Origin: Zantedeschia hybrid cultivar | Lineage: Eukaryota; Streptophyta; Magnoliopsida; Alismatales; Araceae | Direction: 5' to 3' | Length of the DNA stretch: 64,000 nt | Assembly (NCBI GenBank): GCA_030544215.1 | Contig: JARZZO010000014.1 | Coordinates: 20,060,234 to 20,124,233, forward strand | Shown here: positions 47,250 through 58,456 of the stretch, piece after piece | How positions within the stretch are numbered: position 1 is the stretch's first letter | Layout: every line of letters starts with the position of its first letter | Notes under the pieces: model-generated | The model's input: only the letters and a program-made list of their open reading frames with translations | Databases searched by the model: none | What the model was told of the DNA's origin: nothing | Program-made: the position numbers and the translations under genes

Positions 47250-49079
47250 TGTTTGGAACCTAATCTAGTTGTCTCTCCTATCGGATTATTTAAAAAACCT
47301 GGAGTTTTGGGTCTTTTTGTTTTTATCTGGAGAAATATAGGTTGGTTTTATTTATTTTATTTATCGGACTATGAGAGTTTAGGATTAGCCCTTAGGGAGT
47401 CTGGGACTTCGGATCAGGCGAAGATCCGAATATATAACACCTCTCCACTGACCTCGGTCAGTGTTAATTACGTCAAGCAACTGCTCGACAACCATTGATT
47501 AACCGTCCGTATGATGCCATTATAACATGCAACACTACTACTACAAGCAGCACATGCATATGAAGATATGTTTTAGGTTAAGTTCTTGGCCTCACCCAAG
47601 TTTATGATGGGTTTATAATTGATTGGGGGACTTTTTAAGAGATTTTGGATTGACTCCGAGTTATCTGGATTGATTCTAAGTATTTTAGACCCACAAGAGT
47701 ATTTTTGTAATTATGCCAAGTTGGAGGGTATAGGGATATTGTGGCCACTTTAAGTTTTTTAGCATTTTAGGGAAACTTGAAAACCCTTAGGATGTATTTT
47801 AAGATCATTTTAGACATATTTAAGTTATAGGGGTATTTTGGTAATTTTACCTTAAATCGGGTTTATTAGACTTAGAGTCTATTTTTATATTTTTCTGAGA
47901 TTTTTATTTATTTTTATCATATTGAGGGTGTTTTGGTAATTTTACCCATCTTATTAAGGTTTAGAGGGTATTTTAGGCATAGGAGAGATTTTGATATTTT
48001 TTAAGAATTTTCTGTGATTTTACATATTTTTACCATGCGGTGAGGGTATTTTTGTAATTTCATTAAGTTCTAGGGGGCATTTTGGTCATTTCGGAAATTT
48101 TATATGCTTTCAGATTTGATTCTCTGTTTTTTACTTGCTTTTACTGAATCTTACTGATTTTTTAATTAATTTTACTGATTTTTATTAATTAATTAGATAT
48201 ATGAAGGATATTTAAGTCATATTTTTAGGTTTATGTAATTTCCAGATTTGGTTTTCTGATTTTTACTGAGTATTACTGGTTTTTACAGAATTTTTCTGAT
48301 TTTTATATTCATTTTACTGATTTTAAATAATTTTCACAGATTTTATTAATTAATTAAATATGAGGGGTATTTAAGTTATTTTTAACTTAAGTATATTATG
48401 TTATGAGTCTGTGTTTCATTATTGAGTTTTGATTATGAGTCTAAAATTAGTGATGTATGGGGTGAGGCCAAAGATATTTTAGAGTATTTAATTATGTATT
48501 TTATATATTTTAATTAGTTATTAAACTAATTAATTATGTATGTGAAAATATAATAACATAGTGTTACTTAAGTAATAGATTCATGAACACACATGCACAC
48601 ATATATACTCAAAGAACAAATATTGACATTTCATTTATTATTTCGGCATAATCCCGTCTTATAAAACGACGATTTTACAATATAAATTATGCAGAGCTTC
48701 TCCTTAGGAAGAGAGTTCTCCGAGACGAAAAATATCCTCCAAACGCAGCAAACCCGGGCAAGAGCACCGGATTTGGTCTTCAAATGGGCAGAGTTTCCCC
48801 TATAAAATTTTAGGCCAAATAGACATGGAGTTCTTCTTACCCCTTGGGGGGTATTTATAGGCCATGGAGGCCTCAACTGGTGGGGGTACCCACCATTGGA
48901 TTTTGAGGTGGGAGGTGCCATCGGAATTCTTTGAGGTGGGGGGGTACCCACTGTAATTCTTTAAGGTGGAGGGGTACCCACCGGTAACAAATGAGAGAGA
49001 GAGGGAGTGAGAGATAGATTAGAGAGGAAGGGGGGGGGGGTCCACCTTCCCTCCTTTTTCTTTTAAAGAGGGTCCAACA
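47250..49079 (-). repeat. LTR (3' LTR in element orientation)
   Basis: This is the 1830-bp left LTR. On the + strand it runs from TGTTTGGAACC to GAGGGTCCAACA. It carries a minus-strand TATA box at 48851-48860 and a G-rich U3 with repeated GGTGGG/GGTACCC words. It is ~270 bp shorter than the right LTR, mostly because the right LTR has an extra duplicated G-rich U3 block. Confidence 0.88.
48851..48860 (-). promoter_or_regulatory. LTR TATA box
   Basis: The minus strand reads CTATAAATAC, preceded by GGCC and followed by CCCCCCAAGGGG; the same context occurs in the other two LTR copies. Confidence 0.6.
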
Positions 49080-49091
49080 AATGCCCCCCAC
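49080..49091 (-). promoter_or_regulatory. Polypurine tract
   Basis: On the minus strand, GTGGGGGGCATT directly abuts the TGTTGGACCC start of the left LTR, the expected position for plus-strand priming. Confidence 0.65.
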
Positions 49092-50429
49092 GGAACATGT
49101 GCCGGAGGTGAAGACGACGGTGCATGTCCCGTGTCCCATTTGGCTACAAGAATCTTCATTTTGCATGCTTGAGGAACTCTCACATGCGGCGTGCCGGTGT
49201 TGTCTTGATGAATTCCTATGTCTTGTCTTATGTATCTGCGGCTATTGAAGGAAGTCAAACGCCATCTCGTATATGCCAGGCGACACATCGCTTCTGCTTG
49301 CTATGCATATGCTCTATCTTAGCTTATCTGGGTCCCGATGACCCACGATTTTGGTACTTTAGACACCTCAAAATACACTCAGGAAGTTTTGTTGTCATAA
49401 CTTTTCGACTCTCCAAATATATTTGAAAGTGTCCAGCCCCTCTGATTATGGGAATCTTTTTGGCCTTCACGACTTGGAGGTTCCGCGAGAGTTGATGCCG
49501 CTTGAATCTTTCGACGTTTACTTGGATTCTGGGAGATCACTTGGCCTTCATGACATGGAGACTCCTTAAGAATACACAGGCGAGTCGTTTAATTCTTCCG
49601 GCATTTGCTCTATCTTGAGGTATCAGTACCTTATATTGGTATTTCCAGGAGCTCCGCACGAAGTGTTCTGGACTGGCCTAATATCTGGTTCATAGCAATT
49701 TGATTTTGTCCTATGACTTTATTAGGACTTGGTCGATTTTTGTTTTTCGAGACTTTTATTGCAGCTCTTTGGCGTTGATTTCATCTCTCTATCTTCTTGT
49801 AGCTTGCTGTCTTTGTCTCCATGGCCTATACGGGAGTTCCTCCTATGGCAGGGCACGGGGACGATATTCTAGTCCCACTAATTGTCGAGAAGCCTTTCGC
49901 CAAAGTGGGCCGAGATTGAAACTATCGAGGTAGACAATGTAGCTCGGGTTGCGGAGACTCCTATGCTCCAATATCAGAAGGATATTGTCCTTGCTAGTAT
50001 CACAGACGCCTAGATTGCTGCTCTGCGCCTGTAGGCACACATTCTTGAAGCTTTGTTTGGAGTAAGAACTCATATTCTGTGGCAGCTATTGATTATTACT
50101 TCGACTAGCACTCCAGAGATGGAGCCGAATTTCCTCAAAGGCTTGAAGTTTTCCATTTGCTGGCAGACGGTCTATTGCAGTCTCTGGCGGGACATAGCTC
50201 TTTCCTGGGCCAGAGTTGATCTGCTATTTCTCTATTGTAGTTCTTGTTACCTCCCCTTTTGTCGAAGAACTCGAACTACCCCGCGTGCTCATCTCGAGCT
50301 CTACAATTACTTCAGTATATTATTTCTGAAGATCTATGCCAAACTTGAGTGGTATGAACTCTTTGTTGTATGTTGCCTGTATTATTTTTTCTCTCTTCTT
50401 CTCTTTCTCTTTTTTTTTTTTCATAACTA

Positions 50430-50655
50430 ATACTAGCGCCTTTTCAGGTTTTCGCCAGCATTAGCCCCCTCTTATTTTTGCCTGTGCGCCCTTGCGGGTT
50501 TTCACACAGCGGGGTTACCCTATTTTGCCTAAGGTGCCCTTTCGGATTTTCACCTTAACTGGTATAAGACCTTTTTACCCTTAACCGATCCCTTTGAAGA
50601 CGAGATCGATTAAGTCCGTCGGGGCACTTCATTTTTAAGTCCCTTTTTTTTTTAT
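50430..50655. repeat. Internal direct repeat, left copy
   Basis: It contains TTTTTGCCTGTGCGCCCTTG, GTTTTCACACAGC, GCCCTTTCGGATTTTCAC and GTC(C/T)GTCGGGGCAC, then CATTTTTAAGTCCC. It is duplicated at 55330-55562, so the two copies bracket the tandem arrays. Confidence 0.85.
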
Positions 50656-51600
50656 AGTAGAGAATTAAGGCTTCCTTGAGAACCGCTAAGGAAATTCTTG
50701 TAGGGAACTAAGGCTTCCTTGAGAACCGCTAAGGAATTTTATATAGGGAATTGAGTCTTCCCTGAGAACTGATAAAGAATTATATGTAGGAAACTGAATC
50801 TTCCCTGAGGACCGATAAGGAATTTTATGTAGGGAACTGAGTCTTTCCCTGAATACCGATAAGAAATATATGTAGGGAACTGAGGCCACCCTGTGAGCCG
50901 CTAAGAAATATTTGTAGGGAACTGAGTCTTCCCTGAGAACCAATAAGGAATATATGTAGGGAACTGAGGCCTCCCTGTGAGCCGCTAAGAAATATCTGTA
51001 GGGAACTGAGTCTTCCCTGAGAACCGATAAGGACTTATATGTAGGGAACTGAGTCTTCCCTGAGAACCGATAAGGAATTATATGTAGGGAACTGAGTCCT
51101 CCCTGAGAACCGATAAGGAATATATGTAGAGAACTGAGGCCACCCCGTGAGCCGCTAAGAAATATCTGTAGGGAACTGAGTCTTCCTTGAGAACCGATAA
51201 GGAATTATATGTAGGGAACTGAGTCTTCTCTGAGAACAGATAAGAAATTTTATGTGGGGAACTGAGTCTTTCCTAAGAACCGATAAGGAATATATGTAGG
51301 GAACTAAGACCTCCCTGTGAGCCGCTAAGAAATATATGTAGGGAATTGAGTATTCCCTGAGAACCGATAAGGAATTATATGTAGGGAACTGAGTCTTCCT
51401 TTAGAACCGATAAGAAATTTTATGTAGGGAATTGAGTCTTCCCTAAGAACCGATAAGGAATATATGTAGGGAACTGAGTCTTCCCTGAGAACCGATAAGG
51501 AATATATGTAGGGAACTGAGGCCTCCCTGTAAGCCGCTAAGAAATTATATGTAGGGAATTGAGTCTTCCCTGAGAACCGATAAGAAACATATGTAGTTTT
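50656..51600. repeat. Tandem array A, ~46-bp unit, about 20 copies
   Basis: The unit is TGTAGGGAACTGAGTCTTCC followed by CTGAGAACCGATAAGGAATTATA. A subset of units is variant (GAGGCCTCCCTGTGAGCCGCTAAGAAATA). Each has GGGAA...TTCCC or GGGA...TCCC able to pair. Lengths vary by a few bases. Confidence 0.9.
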
Positions 51601-54070
51601 CGAGAAAACGAGGTTCTAAGTAGCCGTGAATTTTGGGATACAACGGCTCCCGGAGACCGAGGATTTCGAGATATTGTGCCTCCCGCAGGCGAATTCCGGG
51701 GTTTAATGCCTCCCATAGGCGAAATATGAACTTCATGATTTAAAGCCTCCCGCAGGCAAATTCTGGAGTTTAATGCCTCCCGTAGGCGAAATATGAATTC
51801 CAAGATTTAAAGCCTCCCATAGGCGAATTCCGGAGTTTAACGCCTCCCGTAGGCGAAATATGAATTCCAAGATTTAAAGTCTTCTGTAGGCGAATTCCGG
51901 AGTTTAACGCCTCCCGTAGGTGAAATATGAACTTCAGGATTTAAAGCCTCCTGTAGGCGAATTCCGGGGTTTAATGCCTCCCGTAGGCAAAATATGAATT
52001 CCAAGATTTAAAGCCTCCTATAGGTCGAAATATGAGTTTCGAGATTTAATACCTCCCGTAGGCGAAAAATGAATTCCGAGATTCAAAAACTCCCGTAGGC
52101 GAAATATGAATTCCGAGATTCAAAAACTCCCGTAGGCGAAATATGAATTCCAGGATTTAAAGCCCCCCGTAAGCGAATTCTGGAGTTTAACGCCTCCCGT
52201 AGGCGAAATATGAATTCTAGTATTTAAAGCCTCCTGTAGGGCGAATCCCGGAGTTTAACGCCTCTCGTAGGCGAAATATGAATTCCGAAATTCAAAACCT
52301 CCCGTAGGCGAAATATGAATTCCAGGATTTAAAACCTCCCGTGGGCAAAATGTGAATTTCAGGATTTAAAGCCTCCCGTAGGCAAATTCCAGAGTTTAAC
52401 GCCTTCCGTAGGCAAAATATGAATTCCACGATTTAAAGCCTCCCGTGGGCAAATTCCGGAGTTTAACGCCTTCCGTAGGCGAAAGTATAAATTTCAGGAT
52501 TTAAAGCCTCCCGTGGGCAAATTCCGGAGTTTAATGCCTTTCGTAGGCGAAAGTATAAATTTCAGGATTTAAAGCCTCCCATGGGCAAATTTCGGAGTTT
52601 AACGCCTTCCGTAGGCGAAAATATAAATTTCAGGGTTTAAAGGCTCCCGTGGGCAAAATGTGAATTTCAGGATTTAAAGCCTCCCGTATGCAAATTCCGA
52701 AGTTTAACGCCTTCCGTAAGCGAAATATAAATTCCAGGATTTAAAGCCTCCTGTAGGGCGAATTCCGGAGTTTAACGCCTCCCGTAGGCGAAATATGGAT
52801 TCTGGGATTTAATACCTCCCGTAGGCGAATTCCGGAGTTTAACGCCTCATGTAGGCGAAATATGAATTTCAGGATTTAAAGCCTCCTGTGGGCGAAATAT
52901 GAATTTCAGGATTTAATGCCTCCCGTGGGCGAAATATAAATTTCAGGATTTAATACCTCCCGTGGGCGAATTCTGGAGTTTAACGCCTCCCGTAGGCGAA
53001 ATATGAACTTCAGGATTTAAAGCCTCCCGCAGGCAAATTCCGGGGTTTAATGCTTCCCGTAGGCGAAATATGAATTCCAGGATATAAAACCTCCTATGGG
53101 CAAATTCCGGAGTTTAACGCCTTCCGTAGGCGAAAGTATAAATTTCAAGATTTAAGCCTCCCGTAGGCAAAATGTGAATTTCAGGATTTAAAGCCTCCCG
53201 TAGGCAAATTTCAGAGTTTAACGCCTTCCGTAGGCAAAATATGAATTCCACGATTTAAAGCCTCCCGTGGGCAAATTCCGGAGTTTAACGCCTTCTGTAG
53301 GCGAAAGTATAAATTTCAGGATTTAAAGCCTCCCGTGGGCAAATTCCGGAGTTTAATGCCTTCCGTAGGCGAAAGTATAAATTTCAGGATTTAAAGCCTC
53401 CCGTGGGCAAATTCCAAAGTTTAACGCCTTCCGTAGGCGAAAGTATAAATTTCAGGATTTCAAGCCTCCCGTGGGCAAAATGTGAATTTCAGGATTTAAA
53501 ACCTCCCGTAGGCAAATTCCGGAGTTACGCCTTCCGTAGGCGAAATATGAATTCCAGGATTTAAAGTCTCTCGTGGGCAAATTCCGGAGTTTAACGCCTT
53601 CCATAGGCGAAATATGAATTCCAAGATTTAAAGTCTCCCGTGGGCAAATTCCGGAGTTTAACGCCTTCCGTAGGCGAAAGTATAAATTTCAAGATTTAAA
53701 GCATCCCGTGGGCAAATTCCTGAGTTTAACGCCTTCCGTAGACGAAAGTATAAATTTTAGGATTTCAAGCCTCCCGTGGGCAAATTCCGGAGTTTAACGT
53801 CTTTCGTAGGCAAAAGTATAAATTTCAAGATTTAAAGTCTCCCGTGGGCAAATTCCGGAGTTTAACGCCTTCCGTAAGCTAAAGTATAAATTTCAGGGTT
53901 TAAAACCTCCCGTGGGCAAAATGTGAATGTAAGGATTTAAAGCCTCCCGTAGGCAAATTCCGGAATTTAACGCCTTCTGTAGGCGAAATATGAATTCCAA
54001 GATTTAAAGCCTCCTGTGGGCAAATTCCAGAGTCTAACGCCTTCTGTAGGCGAAATATGAATTTCAGCCC
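51601..54070. repeat. Tandem array B, ~68-bp higher-order unit of two ~34-bp halves
   Basis: The unit is GGATTTAAAGCCTCCCGTGG, GCAAATTCC, then GGAGTTTAACGCCTTCCGTA, GGCGAAAGTATAAATTTCA. The two halves share the core GCCT-nCCGT-(A/G)GGC and are diverged copies of each other. Roughly 36 units fit. The left third uses GGCGAAATATGAATTCC variants; the right two-thirds is more uniform. Confidence 0.9.
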
Positions 54071-54104
54071 CTCGTGGCACATCAGTGGAACTGGTGTATA
54101 CCAG

Positions 54105-54480
54105 GAGAAATTTTGGGATATAACGCCTCCCCAGAGCGGATTCGACCCGTTACGGCACGCCGATGGGACTATATAATATATGGGCACGCCGATGGGACTA
54201 TAATACATGGGGAGAATTTTGGGATATAACGTTCCCAGGGATGTAAGGAAGTTTTTCGTATCGCCTCCCAGAGGCGAATGAGAAAGTTTTAGGATACAAT
54301 GCCTCCTTGGGGGCAAAAAAGAAATTTTCAACCCTTTACGGCATGGGGAGAATTTTGGGATATAACGTTCCCAGGGATGTAAAGAAATTTTTCGTATCGC
54401 CTCCCAGGGGCAAATGAGAAAAATTTAGGATACAATGCCTCCTTAGGGGAAAAAAAGAAATTTTCAACCCTTTGCGGCAT
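54105..54480. repeat. Tandem array C, two ~170-bp units
   Basis: Two copies of GGGATATAACGTTCCCAGGG, ATGTAA, TTTTTCGTATCGCCTCCCAG, GGATACAATGCCTCCTT and TTTTCAACCCTTT(A/G)CGGCA. Confidence 0.8.
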
Positions 54481-54509
54481 GCCAGTGGGACTAGTGTATG
54501 CCAAGGGAA

Positions 54510-54875
54510 AATTCAGGATACAACGCCTCCTCGGGGCGGTAGTGAAAAATTTCAGGACACAACGCCTCCTCGGGGCGGTAGTGAAAAATTTCAGGACAAC
54601 GCCTCCTCGGGGCGGAAATTGGAGATTTCAGGATACAACGCCTCCTCGGAGCGGTAATGGGAATTTTAGGATACAACGCCTCCTCGGGGCGGGAATGAGA
54701 ATTTTAGGATACAACGCCTCCTCGGGGCGGCTATAGAGATTTTGGAGATACAACGCCTCCTCGGAGCGAAAATTGGAGATTTCAGGATACAACGCCTCCT
54801 CGGGGCGGTAATGGGAATTAGAATACAACGCCTCCTCGGGGCGGTGGTGGGAAAATTTAGGATACAACGTCTCCC
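54510..54875. repeat. Tandem array D, ~38-45-bp unit, about 9 copies
   Basis: The unit is GGATACAACGCCTCCTCGGG followed by GCGGTAATGGGAATTTTA. The core CGCC-TCCTCG-GGCG can fold. On the minus strand it translates in frame to a RPEEALYP-type peptide repeat. Confidence 0.9.
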
Positions 54876-55233
54876 GGGGGCACAAGGACTTTGGTATTTC
54901 AGTATGAATTATTGACAGATATTTTTCCGGTGGAACGAATGATTTTAGCCAAAAGGGTGAAATGCTCTTCTTGGCCTTATCAAGTGAGAAATCGAGTTTC
55001 CCACTTCCTTGCCGAGTCGGGAGGACGTCATTATCGTCGCCTCGGTCGTAGACCTTGATGGGATAATTTATGTGCCACTTATCAATATAAAGTGACATCA
55101 AGGATTTTCTCGTCATTGATGACTCTGATATCCTCCTTAGGTAGGAATGTGGGAAAACTCGATCCTCGCTTGAGACAAGCCGAGAGAGCTCTCCCCCCAC
55201 CGGAGTATGACTATATACATATTTTGAACACAC
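54628..55233 (-). CDS. Unknown ORF running into array D
   Basis: A 201-residue frame. The first ~130 residues look like ordinary protein (SLYIDKWHINYPIKVYDRG, then DKAKKSISPFWLKSFVPP). The rest is the in-frame translation of array D (HRPEEALYSNSHYRPEEALY and relatives). No family was recognised. It may be a leftover element ORF or captured host sequence that the array has grown into. Confidence 0.35.
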   Translation of the reverse strand: MCSKYVYSHTPVGGELSRLVSSEDRVFPHSYLRRISESSMTRKSLMSLYIDKWHINYPIKVYDRGDDNDVLPTRQGSGKLDFSLDKAKKSISPFWLKSFVPPEKYLSIIHTEIPKSLCPRETLYPKFSHHRPEEALYSNSHYRPEEALYPEISNFRSEEALYLQNLYSRPEEALYPKILIPAPRRRCILKFPLPLRGGVVS

Positions 55234-55329
55234 TTGGTACGAACGGCTTCTGTGAGCTATACCCCGGTGAGTTGCTGAATGATGATGATTTTTATTTATT
55301 TATTTTTATTATTATAATTATTTTTTAAA

Positions 55330-55562
55330 TAACATCGGCGCCCTTATGAGTTTTCACCGAAGCTAGCCCCTTTTATCTTTTTTGCCTGTGCGCCCTTGCT
55401 AGTTTTCACACAGCAGGGTTCACCCATTTTTGCCTGAAGCGCCCTTTCGGATTTTCACATCAGCCGGGTTTTGGACTTTTTTTACCCTTAATTGGCCCCT
55501 CACAGGAGCGGGACCAATCAAGTCTGTCGGGGCACCTCATTTTTAAGTCCCACTCTCTCTCT
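55330..55562. repeat. Internal direct repeat, right copy
   Basis: Partner of 50430-50655, sharing the same order of phrases (TTTTTTGCCTGTGCGCCCTT, GTTTTCACACAGCAGGGTT, GCCCTTTCGGATTTTCACAT, GTCTGTCGGGGCACCTCATT). It is followed by a (CT)n/T-run at 55553-55580. Confidence 0.85.
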
Positions 55563-55671
55563 CTCTTTTTTTTTTTTTTTTGCTCATGGGCTCTGCGAAT
55601 TACGCTCATTGCGTAATTGCATATGGCTGTGGGGGATTCACCAAGTACTTCCCCATATTTATCTTTATTTC

Positions 55672-55929
55672 TTAAATCAGCTTTTCTACTTCATCTTTGA
55701 ACATGAAACAACGTTCAATTGGATGGGTGATGAAGCGGTGGTATGGGCAGTAGTTGGGTGCATCTATCCGATGCATTTCTTCTTCCTTTTTTGGCTTGGA
55801 CAGTACAATTGCTTTTCTGCTCATACATAACTCGAAGAGTTCTTGGGTCTTTTCCTTTGGGAAAGAGTATGGCCTCTTGAGCTTTTTTGCCAGGGATTCA
55901 GTATCTTTAAAACTTATCCCTGTTTCTAC
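55672..55929 (-). pseudogene. Second, duplicated gag zinc-knuckle module
   Basis: An 85-residue frame: KRPYSFPKEKTQELFELCMS, then APNYCPYHRFITHPIERCF and FKDEVEKLI before a stop. The C..H....H....C spacing and context match the first knuckle in the gag ORF (PNYCMYHRMLGHVIEDCYIC, about 56700-56760). The frame differs from the ORF ending at 55926, so it is out of frame or a decayed duplicate. Confidence 0.6.
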
Positions 55930-56783
55930 GCCAACAACTTGTTTTCCCCGAGAACCTTGTCTAGCTGCAAAGGTGGCCTCGGGAGTATTGTCGTGACTTT
56001 CACAACCTCCCCATTTAATACCATTCCCTCTCGGTACTGGGCTTCTGGTGCTTCATTTAAGTCTATGATAAGTTTGTCCTTATTCTTTAGAGGACGGCTG
56101 CATTTTGGTCCTGGTTCCTCAAAGGAGAAGGGCCTATTGATTCTGTCCATTGACAAGACTTCTGTCCATTGTCTTGCAAGACCTTCCATTATTTGAGTGA
56201 GTTCATACTGTTGATGAGAGATTTGTCCCAGACTCACTTGAATCCCCTCCAGTGCTGCCATGATGGGCCCCTCTAAAGTGGAAATTGCTGGAGTATATGA
56301 TGGAGTTATCTTTTGCTCCAGTGAGATTTGCTGGTAAGAGAGTTGTATCAGACTCATATGAATCTTCTCTAGTGTTGCCATGATAGACCCTTCTGGAGTG
56401 GGAGTTGTTGGAGCATATGATGGTATTGCCTCTTGCTCCGACGAAACTTGCCTATAGGAGAGTTGTGACATACTCATTTGAATCTCCTCCAGTGCCGCCA
56501 CGATAGACCCTTCTGGAGTGGAGGTCGCTGGGGGATATGATGGTATCCTTTCCTGCTCCGGAGGGGCATCTATATTCTTATTTGCAGGCTCTTCTTTTAA
56601 GGAGTTTTCATCTATGTGGACAACATTTGCTGCAAATGTTTGTCTGGGCATTCGATGTGGCTGAGGTGGGTCTACCAGGTATTTTCCCATCTTCACGCCC
56701 CTTCTCGGATGAGCATTTCGATTTCCCCTTTGCAGATATAACAATCCTCTATTACATGTCCCAACATGCGGTGGTACATACAA
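55926..56783 (-). CDS. Retroelement ORF with three ~41-residue tandem repeats
   Basis: A 285-residue frame downstream of, and overlapping, gag in another frame. It has three repeats of the form PSY.P...TPEGSI.A.LE.I.MS..QLSYRQ.S.EQ, then RINRPFSFEEPGPKC and LIIDLNEAPEAQ. Retroelement gag/pol linker origin is likely; it has no protease or RT motif. Confidence 0.5.
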   Translation of the reverse strand: MYVPPHVGTCNRGLLYLQRGNRNAHPRRGVKMGKYLVDPPQPHRMPRQTFAANVVHIDENSLKEEPANKNIDAPPEQERIPSYPPATSTPEGSIVAALEEIQMSMSQLSYRQVSSEQEAIPSYAPTTPTPEGSIMATLEKIHMSLIQLSYQQISLEQKITPSYTPAISTLEGPIMAALEGIQVSLGQISHQQYELTQIMEGLARQWTEVLSMDRINRPFSFEEPGPKCSRPLKNKDKLIIDLNEAPEAQYREGMVLNGEVVKVTTILPRPPLQLDKVLGENKLLA

Positions 56784-58294
56784 TAGTTGGGTTCATCTAT
56801 TCTACCAACTTCTGCTGGCCTTTTTGGTTCAGGTAGCATCAAGAGATTTGCCCGCATACAGACGTTAAACAACTCTCTTGTATGCTCTCTAATGAAAGAG
56901 TAAGGCATTTTCCTTCTCTCATTAAGGGTGGCATATGATCCCCTTCTATTGGATGTTGAAGCATTTGCATTGTTCTTGCCTCCTATATTTTCTACAGCCG
57001 AGGCAAAGTCTACGGCATTAACCTCTTCTGTATCCATATTTTGCTTCTTTGGGACTTTCCTCCCAACGGAAGTAATGGTTGGGTGGTCTGCGAAAAATAT
57101 TTTGACCTCCGTCACAATGTTATTTAGCTGATCAAAGTTCCTGACATTTGCACCAATAAACTTTTCACTTATTTCAGGCTTTAAGCCCTTTTTGCACAAT
57201 CGCACCGCATCCTCGTAGGCCGGCGGATTGTCACATTTTATGCAGAGGTTCAGCCATTTCTTGATGTAGTCGGTGGCGGGTTCGTTCCTTCCTTGCTTTA
57301 GCGTCACCAGTTCAGTGATGGTGACCTTTCGCTCTGACACCTTGAAGTGGTCGAGGAACTTTTTCTGCATTTCCTCCCAATTGCTGATAGACTTAGGCTT
57401 CAACTTTGCATACCATTAAAATGCAGTGCCCGTGAGAGAAGTAGAAAAGAACCTCAGAAGATAGGCCTCATCAGTAGCCAGCTCTCCCAAGTCACTCATA
57501 TAGTGGGCAATATGCTCCTGGGTCGAGCCTTCCCTGTCATACTTGGTGAACTTGGGGCACTTGTTGTGATCTAGTGGGAACTTCTTGAACATATGACGTA
57601 CTGAAAATGGCACTTTGTATAAATCGAATGTGTCTATTCCGTCGTCTTGTTCTGCCATCTTGACTTCAACAATTTGCTGGATAAGATGCTTCTGCAATGC
57701 TGTAGCATCATCTGCAGAAGTATGGGATTGCTGAGCATTATTATTGGACTCTGCAACCTGATCTTCTTGTATCTCATCAGGGTTGAAGTTGACCTCTACA
57801 GCTTGCGGTCTTATCACCGTTGGCATAGGCACTGCCCTTGGAGGTGGTGCATTTACTAGGGGGACTTGAGCTATCCTTTGTTGCTCCTCCATCTTTTGTA
57901 TTAGGCCATAGAGCAAGGCCCTAAGTTGTTGATTTTCTTGCTTCATCTCCTCCATAATCTGAGGTTGTATTTGATCTTGAGGTTGTTCTGGAGCGGCTTC
58001 AGTATCTGAAGCATTTGCCCTATCTTCATCAGCTCCTCCAGTAGCATTGCCATTGCCAATTTTGGGTGGCTCTGCCCCCTGACTTCCTCGATTCAACAAG
58101 TGCCTAGTCTGCTCCATTTGACGGGTTACGGGCCCGACCCGTTGCATCATATTGATGATATCATTTGGGTCTTCCGGCAGGGAAAGCTGCCGGTTGGTGA
58201 TACTGGAGGTGTAGCATGTGTAGACCCGTATGCCATTCTTTGTCATTCTGACAGTTATCTTCTTCTTGTGAGTCGATTGGACCAATGCGCCCAA
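56693..58294 (-). pseudogene. Retrotransposon gag with in-frame stop
   Basis: The frame reads MGALVQSTHKKK, the helical linker MEEMKQENQQLRALLYGLIQ, and the gag core FTKYDREGSTQEHIAHYMSD through RFFSTSLTGTAF. A TAA at 57416-57418 interrupts; the same frame then continues WYAKLKPKSISNWEEMQKKF, TLKQGRNEPATDYIKKWLNL (Retrotrans_gag core) and ends with the CHHC knuckle PNYCMYHRMLGHVIEDCYIC. Total about 530 codons with one stop. Gag packages element RNA; the stop means it is probably non-functional unless read through. Confidence 0.8.
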
Positions 58295-58456
58295 TCGCTC
58301 GAAAACATATGTCCGTTGTTAGACTTGCTCATGTGTCTTATAGGCACCTTTTCCCTTTTGACCTCGCAGGGAACAAGGTTGGGTAGCTGAGTTGGTTATC
58401 TGTCCCTCAAGCTCTACGAGCTGTTGAGGCTGTTGTTCTGCTATGGTGACCCTAGC

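Noticed and set aside
50656..54875. Possible CRISPR array
   Set aside because: The arrays have repeats without unique spacers, with head-to-tail monomers and gradual divergence, inside a plant retrotransposon; no cas genes are present.
56537..56836. Plus-strand ORFs over the retroelement gag region
   Set aside because: Antisense shadows of minus-strand gag and repeat ORFs that carry the recognisable knuckle and gag core.
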